Source: Methylobacterium sp. J-068
GTDB lineage: Bacteria; Pseudomonadota; Alphaproteobacteria; Rhizobiales; Beijerinckiaceae
Reading direction: 5' to 3'
DNA length: 64,000 nt
Assembly (NCBI RefSeq): GCF_022829445.1
Contig: NZ_JAKSXY010000095.1
Span: 1 to 64,000, forward strand
The position numbers and the translations under genes were made by a program. Positions 37,702 through 46,305 of the stretch are shown here, piece after piece. The stretch's first letter is position 1. Each line of letters starts with the position of its first letter. A model generated the notes under the pieces. The model worked only from the letters and a program-made list of their open reading frames with translations. It searched no databases and was not told the origin of the DNA.

Positions 37702-38640
37702 TTGGCGGACACGGAACGGGATGAAATCGCGCGGGTCGCCGTGCTGGGCTGCGGAACGCTCGGCGCCAGCTGGGCCGCCCTGTTCCTCGCCCACGGACTC
37801 GACGTCGCGGCCTACGATCCCACGCCCGGCTTCGCCGAGCGGACGGCCGGGGCCATCGCCGAGGCGCGCGCGCAGCTCGCGGAACTCGGCCTGCGGGGGC
37901 AGGGCATGCTCCGGTTCCACGACCGGCTGGCGGCGGCGCTGGCGGGCGCGGATTTCGTCCAGGAGAACGCGCCCGAGAACGAGGCGGTGAAGCGTGCCCT
38001 GCTCGCCGAGGTCGATGGATTGCTCCCTCCCGCGATCCTCGTCGCGTCGAGCACGTCCGCGATGCTGCGCAGCGCGATCGTGGCCGATTGCGCCCGGCCG
38101 GAGCGCGTCCTCGTGGCGCACCCGTTCCACCCGCCCCACCTCGTGCCCCTGGTGGAGATCGTCGCGGCCACGCCCGAGGTCGCGTCGCGGGCGGCCTCCT
38201 TTTATGGCCGCCTCGGGCGCCGGCCCGTGATCCTGAACCGCGAGATGCCGGGCCACATCGCCAACCGTCTCGCCTCGGCGCTCTACCGCGAGGCCGTGAA
38301 CCTCGTGGCCGAGGGGGTCGCGAGCGTGGCCGACATCGACGCCGCCCTGTGCAACGGCCCCGGCCTGCGCTGGGCCGCGATGGGCCCGCACATGACCTAC
38401 CATCTCGGGGGCGGGGAGGGCGGCATCCGGCACTATCTCGACCATCTCGGGCCGAGCCAGGTCCGGCGCTGGGCGAGCCTCGGCGCGCCGGACCTGACGG
38501 AGGACGTGAAGGACCGGATCGTGGCCGGCATCGCGGCGGAGGCCGGCGGCCGCTCGGTCCAGGCGCTGGCGGCCCGCCGCGACGCGGCGCTCATCGCCAT
38601 CCTCGGCGCGCGCATCGAGGTCGCGGGGGAGGCGGAGTAG
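37702..38640 (+). CDS. 3-hydroxyacyl-CoA dehydrogenase-family protein (carnitine 3-dehydrogenase-like)
   Basis: This 312-residue NAD-dependent dehydrogenase has GxGxxG as VAVLGCGTLGASWAALFLAHG, the catalytic His region VLVAHPFHPPHLVPLVEIV and the Glu/Asn region EMPGHIANRLASALYREAVNLV. The segment AAMGPHMTYHLGGGEGGIRHYLDHLGP resembles L-carnitine dehydrogenases and related L-gulonate-type enzymes. The TTG at 37702 has a good GGGAGG site upstream. It is divergent from the ABC importer, so a 3-hydroxy acid or carnitine-like solute could be both imported and oxidised here; that is inference. Confidence 0.86.
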   Translation: MADTERDEIARVAVLGCGTLGASWAALFLAHGLDVAAYDPTPGFAERTAGAIAEARAQLAELGLRGQGMLRFHDRLAAALAGADFVQENAPENEAVKRALLAEVDGLLPPAILVASSTSAMLRSAIVADCARPERVLVAHPFHPPHLVPLVEIVAATPEVASRAASFYGRLGRRPVILNREMPGHIANRLASALYREAVNLVAEGVASVADIDAALCNGPGLRWAAMGPHMTYHLGGGEGGIRHYLDHLGPSQVRRWASLGAPDLTEDVKDRIVAGIAAEAGGRSVQALAARRDAALIAILGARIEVAGEAE

Positions 38641-38722
38641 GGCCGCGACGGTCCCCCCGCTCGGAACAGCGCCCGCCCCCGGCCTCTTGTCCTTGCATCA
38701 CGGCCAAGGAGACCGGTTCATC

Positions 38723-39493
38723 ATGAAGTTGCAGGGCAAGCGCGCGCTCATCACCGGCGCGGATTCGGGCATCGGGCAGGCGGCGGCCGAGCTCTTCGCC
38801 CGCGAGGGCGCGGACGTGGCGATCACCTACAACACCGACGCGGAGGGCGCGCGCGAGACCGCGCGCCGGGTCGAGGCGGCGGGGCGCCGCTGCCTGGTGA
38901 TCCGGAACGACGTCGGCGATCCCGCCTCGGTGGAGGCGACCTTCGCGCAGGTCGCGCAAGAGTTCGGCGTACTCGACATCCTGGTCAACAATGCCGGCCA
39001 GGCCATGAGCGGCATGCCGGTGGCCGAGATGGACGACGCCAAGCTGGAGCAGATCCTGCGCGTCAACCTGATGGCGCCGGTCTTCTGCGCCCGCGCCTTC
39101 ATCAGGGTCCGGCGCGCCCAGGGCGGGCGCGGCAAGATCGTGATCGTCTCCTCGGTGGCCCAGCACCTGCCGACCCCCGAGAGCGCGCCCTACGGCATGT
39201 CGAAGGCGGGCGTCGGCTCGCTCTGTCGCAGCCTGTCGCGGGAACTCGCCGAGGACCGGATCAACGTCAACAACGTGGCGCCCGGCCTGATCGAGACGCC
39301 GATGACCAGCGATCGCTTCGAGAACCCGGACAAGCTGGCGCAATCGCTGGAGCGCATCCCGTGGCACCGGGCCGGCCAGCCGGGGGAGATCGCCCAGGCG
39401 ATCCTCTACCTCGCGTCCGACGACGCCGACTACGTCACCGGCCACACCCTCGTGGTCGATGGCGGGCTGACCATGCAGTGGGGCGGCGCCTGA
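38723..39493 (+). CDS. Short-chain dehydrogenase/reductase (glucose 1-dehydrogenase-like)
   Basis: This 256-residue SDR has the cofactor motif ALITGADSGIGQAAAELFAREG, NNAG as ILVNNAGQAMSGMPV, and the catalytic Ser-Tyr-Lys in VSSVAQHLPTPESAPYGMSKAGVG. The C-terminal VTGHTLVVDGGLTMQWGGA is the standard classical-SDR ending, close to glucose 1-dehydrogenases. ATG 38723 follows an AAGGAGA ribosome site; the ORF is open to an ATG at 38687. It follows the carnitine-dehydrogenase-like gene by 82 bp on the same strand. The substrate is not predictable. Confidence 0.88.
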   Translation: MKLQGKRALITGADSGIGQAAAELFAREGADVAITYNTDAEGARETARRVEAAGRRCLVIRNDVGDPASVEATFAQVAQEFGVLDILVNNAGQAMSGMPVAEMDDAKLEQILRVNLMAPVFCARAFIRVRRAQGGRGKIVIVSSVAQHLPTPESAPYGMSKAGVGSLCRSLSRELAEDRINVNNVAPGLIETPMTSDRFENPDKLAQSLERIPWHRAGQPGEIAQAILYLASDDADYVTGHTLVVDGGLTMQWGGA

Positions 39494-39499
39494 CGCGTC

Positions 39500-39910
39500 T
39501 CAGCGCGGGTTCTGCCAAGTGGTCACAGGAGAACTCGTCGCAGGGGAGGTCGTCGCGGACGAGGTCGGCGCGGGCTTTGGGCTCGCGGGCGCGGACTTGG
39601 CCGGCGCGAGGCTGCCCGTGGCGGCCGGCACGGGCCGGGCCGTGTCCTCCGCCACGCGCAGCTTGCGCGGCGGCGCGACCGCCGCCCGGCGGGCGGCCCG
39701 GACGCGGCGGCGGCGCGGGCGGGGGCTCTCGGCGGTGGCGCCGATATAGCCGCCGACGATGCCGCCCACCACGGCGCCCACGGGGCCGCCCACGAGCGCG
39801 CCGGCCACCGCCCCGGTGCCGACGCCCACCGTGGTCTTGCTCGCGGCCATGGCGGCCTGCGGCACCGCGAGCGCTCCCATGAACAGAAGAGCGTAGGTGA
39901 ATGTCTTCAT
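39500..39910 (-). CDS. Glycine-zipper exported/membrane protein
   Basis: This 136-residue protein has a signal peptide (MKTFTYALLFMGALAVPQAAMA) followed at once by a glycine-zipper helix (TTVGVGTGAVAGALVGGPVGAVVGGIVGGYIGAT). An arginine-rich then Pro/Ser/Thr-rich tail (SPRPRRRRVRAARRAAVAPPRK...) follows. Such Gly-zipper 2TM proteins usually insert in the outer or inner membrane. The start at 39910 is fixed by the signal peptide. It is convergent with the SDR gene, six bp away. Precise role is unknown. Confidence 0.75.
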   Translation of the reverse strand: MKTFTYALLFMGALAVPQAAMAASKTTVGVGTGAVAGALVGGPVGAVVGGIVGGYIGATAESPRPRRRRVRAARRAAVAPPRKLRVAEDTARPVPAATGSLAPAKSAPASPKPAPTSSATTSPATSSPVTTWQNPR

Positions 39911-40059
39911 GGCAGTCGCAAACCTCCGGGTTCGACTGCGGTCTCTGGCCGGCCACCGTGACCAAATCTGGGCCGCCCCGGTACGTGGCGCGAACGCGTC
40001 GGACCAACTCGGCCGAAACGGGACCGACTGTGCTTTCCGGACCGCACGCGTCCGATCCT

Positions 40060-41457
40060 CTATGCCGTCCATGCGTCCGCGAGGATTGGCAGGATCTGTG
40101 AAAAGTCGGGACGCCCCGCGACGTCGGCCTGGATGCAGGCCCGCTCCAGGTCGCGCAGCGGCCCTGCCGCGACCCCCGCCAGGGTGAGGAGTTCGCCGAG
40201 CAGGAGACCCCAGGAGCGGACCTCGACGCGCCGGAGCGCATCGCCGTCCGGTCCCCCGGGCAGGCTGGAGGCAGCGCCGAAATCGCTCACCACCGCCGCG
40301 CCCCGCGTGCCGTCCCAAAGGATGTTGTGGCCGTAGAGGTCGCCGTGCAGGATGCCTCGGGCGTGCAGGTGGGCGCAGGCGCGGGCCGCGCCGTCCGCGA
40401 TGCGCAGGGCCGTCTCCGGCGCCAGGGTCAGGGCGGGGTCGTAGACGTCGCGGCTGCAACTCGCGAGGCTCGGCGGCCCGGCGAGCACCCGCCAGTCGGG
40501 CGGCAGCAGCGGCATCACCAGCCCCTCCGCGCCCTGCGGATGCGCCGCGATGCGCCCGAGCGCCCCGGTGAGGTTCGGATGCGTCCCGGCGGCGAGGCAG
40601 GCCGCCATCTCGCGCTCGGGCAACCCGTCGCTGGTCATCGTGCCCTTGAAGAGCTTCAGGGCGACGGCCTCGGGTGCCCCGCCGCCCTTGCGCCAGAGCG
40701 CGCGGTGGACCCGCCCGGAGGTGCCCTCGCCCAGCAGCGCGCCGGCCTCGAGATCGGCCCAGGGCACGGGCGGCACGTCCGGCAGGGTCGGGGCGCCCTC
40801 GAAGGGATTGCCCGCGAACGAGGTCCAGGCGAGGCCCGGCAGGGTCGGCAGCCAGGCGGGCAGTGCCTCCAGCCGGTTGGCGGCGAGCCGGATCAGTTCG
40901 AGGTTCGGCGCGCCCGCGAGGCTCTGCGGCAGGCGCGCCAGGTGGTTGCCCGAGAGCATCAGCTTCTGAAGTCGCGGCCGTTCGCCGATCGCATCGGGCA
41001 GGGTGGCGATGCGGTTGTCGGTCAGGGTGAGCCAGCGCAGGGCGGGCGGCAGCGCCTCGCCCGGCACTTCGGCGAGGCCGCAAGCGCGAAAGCCGACCTG
41101 GGCCAGGGCCGGGCAATCCCCGAGCACGGGCGGCAGGCGGGTGAAGCGCGTGCCCGAGCAGAACAGCACGCGCAGGCGCCTGAGGCGGCCGAGATCGTCC
41201 GGCAGCGTGGACAGGGCGCTGCCGCTGAAGTCCAGCAGTTCGAGGGTATCGGCGAGCCCGAAGATCTCGCGCGGGAACTCGGTGAGGCCCGGCGGGAAGC
41301 GAAGTTCCCGCGCGCCGGCGCAATCGCCCCGGCGCAACGCATCGAGGAGGCTCACGGTCATCGGGCGCAGACGGGGGCGAGGCGGCGGCGGGGCATGCGT
41401 GGGCTCCTGGGGGACGGGCGCTGGGGCTTGGTAGCCAGCCTCGGGCGATGCTTTCAA
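40060..41457 (-). CDS. Leucine-rich-repeat/protein-kinase fusion
   Basis: This protein of 465 residues (433 from ATG 41361) has about seven LRRs in its first half (LELLDFSGSALSTLPDDLGRLRRL, LRWLTLTDNRIATLPDAIGERPRL, LQKLMLSGNHLARLPQSLAGAPNL, and so on). A kinase-like domain follows from about residue 240: glycine loop GEGTSGRVHRALW, VALKLFKG, the catalytic loop HGDLYGHNILWD and DFGAASSL. The HRD Arg is replaced by Gly (HGD), seen in several atypical kinase families, so activity is likely but not certain. Single gene; candidate for protein-protein signalling. Confidence 0.87.
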   Translation of the reverse strand: MKASPEAGYQAPAPVPQEPTHAPPPPRPRLRPMTVSLLDALRRGDCAGARELRFPPGLTEFPREIFGLADTLELLDFSGSALSTLPDDLGRLRRLRVLFCSGTRFTRLPPVLGDCPALAQVGFRACGLAEVPGEALPPALRWLTLTDNRIATLPDAIGERPRLQKLMLSGNHLARLPQSLAGAPNLELIRLAANRLEALPAWLPTLPGLAWTSFAGNPFEGAPTLPDVPPVPWADLEAGALLGEGTSGRVHRALWRKGGGAPEAVALKLFKGTMTSDGLPEREMAACLAAGTHPNLTGALGRIAAHPQGAEGLVMPLLPPDWRVLAGPPSLASCSRDVYDPALTLAPETALRIADGAARACAHLHARGILHGDLYGHNILWDGTRGAAVVSDFGAASSLPGGPDGDALRRVEVRSWGLLLGELLTLAGVAAGPLRDLERACIQADVAGRPDFSQILPILADAWTA

Positions 41458-41670
41458 GCCGGGGTGGGTTCGATGCGGGTCACGGGCTCGTCCGAACGAG
41501 GGGCGGGCGGTTCGCTCGCCCCGCGGGCCGCCGATTTGAAACGCTCAGGCAAAGGATTGGAACGCTCGGGCATGTCCCTCGATAAAGCCACGCTTTAAGC
41601 CGGACCGGCCGTCGGCAGGGCCGACTCGGCGGAGCGGGGGGACTCCAAGGCGCCCCAGGACTTTTTCTCG

Positions 41671-41997
41671 ATGATCGTTCGCGTCACCCTCGCGGCCTGC
41701 GCCGCCCTGTACCTGCTCGCCGGCCCGGCCGGAGCCGCCAACCGCAAGGTCGATATCGTCAACAAGACCGGCATGGCGATCAGCCACTTCTATGCCTCGT
41801 CGACCGGCACGGACGACTGGGAGGAGGACATCCTCGGCCGCGACGTCGTCGACACCGGCGAGACCTTCGAGATCGACATCGACGACGGCACCGGCGCCTG
41901 CCGGTTCGACTTCAAGGCCGTGTTCGACAACGGCAAGTCGATCATCCGCAAGAACATCAACGTCTGCGAGATCAGCAGCTTCACCTATACGCCCTGA
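41671..41997 (+). CDS. Small exported hypothetical protein
   Basis: This 108-residue protein has a signal peptide (VTLAACAALYLLAGPAGAAN) and a compact mature domain: RKVDIVNKTGMAISHFYASSTGTDDWEEDILGRDVVDTGETFEIDIDDGTGACRFDFKAVFDNGKSIIRKNINVCEISSFTY. The pattern of beta strands with two cysteines (GACRF, NVCEI) suggests a small disulphide-bonded sandwich. Similar conserved proteins occur in Alphaproteobacteria, but the function is unknown. A downstream GAGCC...GGCTC hairpin overlaps the stop. Confidence 0.78.
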   Translation: MIVRVTLAACAALYLLAGPAGAANRKVDIVNKTGMAISHFYASSTGTDDWEEDILGRDVVDTGETFEIDIDDGTGACRFDFKAVFDNGKSIIRKNINVCEISSFTYTP

Positions 41998-42013
41998 GCC
42001 GCGCGGGCTCGGA

Positions 42014-42054
42014 CGACACGGTTTGCCGCTGTGACGAAGCGGGTTTGCCGTGTC
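42014..42054. terminator. Imperfect hairpin between the convergent small gene and xerC
   Basis: GACACGG and CCGTGTC flank about 27 bases that pair partly (GCCGC...GCGGG). It lies between two convergent stops and could terminate both transcripts. No T-run is visible, so confidence is low. Confidence 0.3.
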
Positions 42055-43165
42055 AGCCCTCGTTCGCCGGCACGGGAGATCGTGCGGGCGCGTGGGCTGA
42101 CACGCCCGGCAGGGCTCCCGGTCGCGTCGAGGCTCTCGGGGAGGGTCTGCCCGCCCGCGGATGGGCCGCGTCGAAGGCCTCCATCAGGCGGGTGGCGTCG
42201 ATCCGGGTGTAGAGCTGCGTCGTCGAGAGCGAGGCGTGGCCCAGAAGCTCCTGGATCGCCCGCAACTCGCCCTGGCGCGCCAGCAGGTGGGTGGCGAAGG
42301 AATGCCGCAGCGCGTGCGGCGTCGCGCTCGGCGGCAGGCCGAGGGCGCCCCGCATCGCCGCCACCGCGTACTGGATGATCCGGGGCGAGAGCGGACCACC
42401 CTTGGCCCCGACGAAGAGCGGACCCTCCGGCGCCAGCGCGTAGGGACAGGCCGCCCGGTAGGCGGCCACCGCCGCGCCCACCACCGGCAGCACCGGAACC
42501 ATCCGCATCTTGCCGCCCTTGCCCAGCACCGTGACGGCATCGACGCCCGGCCCGGGCGCGTCCCCCGCGCGGATGCCGAGGGCCTCCGAGATGCGCAGGC
42601 CCGAACCGTAGAGAAGCGCGAGCACCGCCGCGTCGCGGGCGTGAATCCAGGGGTCGCGGTCCTCGCCCGCCCGAAGCTCGGGCCCCGTCATCGCCCGCGC
42701 GGCGGGGATCGGGATCGGACGGGGCAGGCGCCGCTCGACCTTGGGTGAGCGCATGGCGCCGAGCGCCGCCACAGTGCCGTGTCCCTCGCGCTCGATGTGG
42801 CGGGCGAAGGAGCGCAGGCCCGCGAGCGCCCGCATCAGCGAGCGCCCGCCGACCCCCTCGGCACGGCGGGCGGCCATGAAGCCGCGCACGTCGCGGGGTT
42901 TCAGGGCGACGAGGCCCGCGAGGTTGGGCGTGCCGTGGCGGGCGGCGCGGTGGCGCAAGAACTGACGCAGGTCGCGCGCATAGGCCTCGACGGTGTTGGG
43001 CGAGAGCCGCCGCTCGCGCGCGAGTTCGTCCTGCCAGGCCAGCGCGGCGGCCCGCAGCGCCGCGTCGCCGGGATAAGCGAGGGCGTCCGCCGCCGGGGCG
43101 GGCTCGGCGGCGGACGGGCCGGTGGTCGTCGCGGGCGCAAGCGAGGCTGTCATGCCTGCCATCAA
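42053..43165 (-). CDS. xerC: Tyrosine recombinase XerC
   Basis: XerC resolves chromosome dimers at dif with XerD. At 370 residues it is slightly long because of an N-terminal Ala/Pro extension and a Pro/Arg-rich tail. The SAM-like core has LSPNTVEAYARDLRQFL. The catalytic set is complete: Arg191 in YGSGLRISEAL, Lys216 in LGKGGKMR, His284 and Arg287 in TPHALRHSFATHLL, His310 in ELLGHASLSTTQLYT and Tyr319. The start may be M5 at 43153. It is convergent with the small exported gene, and fghA lies upstream on the same strand. Confidence 0.93.
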   Translation of the reverse strand: MMAGMTASLAPATTTGPSAAEPAPAADALAYPGDAALRAAALAWQDELARERRLSPNTVEAYARDLRQFLRHRAARHGTPNLAGLVALKPRDVRGFMAARRAEGVGGRSLMRALAGLRSFARHIEREGHGTVAALGAMRSPKVERRLPRPIPIPAARAMTGPELRAGEDRDPWIHARDAAVLALLYGSGLRISEALGIRAGDAPGPGVDAVTVLGKGGKMRMVPVLPVVGAAVAAYRAACPYALAPEGPLFVGAKGGPLSPRIIQYAVAAMRGALGLPPSATPHALRHSFATHLLARQGELRAIQELLGHASLSTTQLYTRIDATRLMEAFDAAHPRAGRPSPRASTRPGALPGVSAHAPARSPVPANEG

Positions 43166-43217
43166 GCCAGGGAGGCGTTGACGCTCCGTTGCGCGGCGGA
43201 CTCTTCGCGATCCGGCA

Positions 43218-44051
43218 TCACTTCAGGCGGGCGGCTGCCCAGGCGATGTGGTCGGCCATGAAGGTCGAGATGAAATAATACGAGTGGTCGTAGCCCTCGC
43301 GCATGTTGAGCGTGAGCGGAATGCCGGCCTCCTTGCACGCCTGCTCCAGCAGCCAGGGACGCAGGCCGTCGTCCAGGAAGCTGTCGGCGGTGCCCTGGTC
43401 CACCAGGAACTCGGAGAACCGCTTGCCGTCCGCGATCAGCACCGTGGCGTCGTGGGCGCGCCACGCGGCCGTGTCGGACCCCAGGTACTTCTCGAAGGCG
43501 GGCTTCGACCATCCGGCCGTGGAGGGCTGGGCGATCGGCGCGAAGGCCGAGCAGGACTTGAAGCGCTCCGGGTAGGTCAGCGCGATGGTGAGCGCGCCGT
43601 GCCCGCCCATGGAATGGCCGAAGATGCCCTGGCGCGACATGTCGGCGGGGAAGTGCTCGGCGACGAGGGCGGGAAGCTCCTCCGTGACGTAGCTCCACAT
43701 CCGGTAATTCGCGGCGTAGGGCGCCTGGGTGGCGTCGAGGTAGAAGCCGGCGCCGGAGCCGAACTGCCAGTTGCCCTCCTCGTCCGGGATGCCGGGGCCG
43801 CGCGGGCTCGTGTCGGGGGCCACGACGATGACGCCGTGCTCGGCCGCCGCCTTGCGGTACTCGCCCTTGTCCATGACGTTGGCATGCGTGCAGGTGAGGC
43901 CGGACAGGTACCACAGCACCGGGACGGGGCCGTGCTCCGCCTGGGGCGGCACGAACACCGCGAAGGTCATCGGGCAGCCCGTTGTCGTCGCATCGTGCTT
44001 GTAGACGCCCTGCGTGCCGCCATGGGCGCGGGCCTTCGAGATGGTTTCCAT
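43218..44051 (-). CDS. fghA: S-formylglutathione hydrolase
   Basis: FghA hydrolyses S-formylglutathione to formate and glutathione, the second step of glutathione-dependent formaldehyde oxidation. The 277-residue esterase D-family enzyme has the catalytic triad Ser147 in GIFGHSMGGHGAL, Asp223 in GTADSFLDDGL and His256 in REGYDHSYYF. Further family marks are LWYLSGLTCTHANVMDKGEYRKAAAEHGVIVVAPDTSPRG. It follows the class III alcohol dehydrogenase gene with 135 bp between, in which a strong hairpin (44117-44142) may set the ratio of the two products. Confidence 0.95.
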   Translation of the reverse strand: METISKARAHGGTQGVYKHDATTTGCPMTFAVFVPPQAEHGPVPVLWYLSGLTCTHANVMDKGEYRKAAAEHGVIVVAPDTSPRGPGIPDEEGNWQFGSGAGFYLDATQAPYAANYRMWSYVTEELPALVAEHFPADMSRQGIFGHSMGGHGALTIALTYPERFKSCSAFAPIAQPSTAGWSKPAFEKYLGSDTAAWRAHDATVLIADGKRFSEFLVDQGTADSFLDDGLRPWLLEQACKEAGIPLTLNMREGYDHSYYFISTFMADHIAWAAARLK

Positions 44052-44116
44052 GAAGCTGCTCTCCTGATGGACCTGAGACGATCGTCGGTGCTGGAATCCC
44101 GGCGGGGAAGACGCAT

Positions 44117-44142
44117 CCCTCGCCCCGCGAGCGGGGCGAGGG
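44117..44142. repeat. Strong palindrome between adhC and fghA
   Basis: CCCTCGCCCCGC and GCGGGGCGAGGG are perfect 12-bp complements with a 2-base spacer. It resembles REP-like palindromes common in alphaproteobacterial intergenic regions and could attenuate or protect the adhC-fghA transcript. Confidence 0.6.
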
Positions 44143-44186
44143 AGAGGTTCACCGGCGCCTTCGACACCGCATCGATGGAAATCCGC

Positions 44187-45323
<1,137 letters not shown>

Positions 45324-45595
45324 CACGTCTTCCTGTTGTCTGGACGATCACGGACGGCGTCGAACTGCCGACTCTTCGGCGCGCCTCGCTCGAGGGGCGG
45401 CACGCCGAACGGCCCGAAAATCTGGCGCGTGTTTGCTGGTTCTCGCGCCCGGATGCAACGGTTAAGGGTTCCTGGGGCCGGAGCCCGTGACGTCCGCGCC
45501 CGAGAATGGGTATGAGGTCCCGGCGCGGGATCGCGGATGGAGGCCCCCAATGCCGGTCCGCATCGGACACGCGAGCGCGAAGGGTCGGGACGACG

Positions 45596-46213
45596 ATGGA
45601 AGACCAGGATACCCGCGCTGACGCGCTGACGGCCCCTGCCGTCGCCCGCAACCGCGCGGCGATCCTCGCCGTTCTGCGCGAAAACCTGCCCGCGTCCGGC
45701 ACGGTCCTGGAGGTCGCCAGCGGGTCCGGCGAGCACGCCGTCCACTTCGCGTCCGCCCTGACGGAGCTGACGTGGCGCCCGAGCGATCCCGAGCCCGCTC
45801 ATCGCCGCAGCATCGAGGCCCATCGCGCCGCCGCCGGGCTGACGAACGTCCTGCCGCCCCTGGACCTCGACGTAACCGCGCCGACCTGGCCGATCGATCG
45901 GGCGGACGCCATCCTGTGCATCAACATGATCCACATCGCCCCCTGGGCGGCGACGCCGGGCCTGATGACGCAGGCGGGCCGCATCCTGCCGGCCGGCGGC
46001 CCGCTGGTCCTCTACGGCGCCTTCCGGGAGAACGGGCGGCACACCGCGCCGAGCAACGCGGCGTTCGATGCCGACCTGCGGGCGCGCGATCCGCGCTGGG
46101 GCGTGCGGGACCTCGAGGTCGTCGCGGACGTGGCCGCGCGGGCGGGGCTGCGCCTGGACCGGCGCATCGCCCTGCCGGCGAACAATCTGGGCCTGGTCTT
46201 CCGCCGCGCCTGA
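45596..46213 (+). CDS. DUF938 SAM-dependent methyltransferase-like protein
   Basis: This 205-residue protein has the DUF938 features: APAVARNRAAILAVLRENL, the SAM-binding glycine motif TVLEVASGSGEHAVHFA, LTWRPSDPEPAHRRSIEAHRA, and INMIHIAPWAATPGLMTQAGRILPAGGPLVLYGAF. It ends NNLGLVFRRA, as DUF938 proteins do. It is presumably a small-molecule methyltransferase; the substrate is unknown. ATG 45596 was chosen because the frame upstream is low-complexity. It lies divergent from adhC and 92 bp before the hybrid kinase. Confidence 0.87.
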   Translation: MEDQDTRADALTAPAVARNRAAILAVLRENLPASGTVLEVASGSGEHAVHFASALTELTWRPSDPEPAHRRSIEAHRAAAGLTNVLPPLDLDVTAPTWPIDRADAILCINMIHIAPWAATPGLMTQAGRILPAGGPLVLYGAFRENGRHTAPSNAAFDADLRARDPRWGVRDLEVVADVAARAGLRLDRRIALPANNLGLVFRRA

Positions 46214-46305
46214 CCGCCCGTCAGCCTGCGCGCCAAGGCCCGTTTAGGCGATCCAAACCATTCGGCCCATAAGGTGCCCGACCGCGAATCCGACCGAGAC
46301 CGTCC

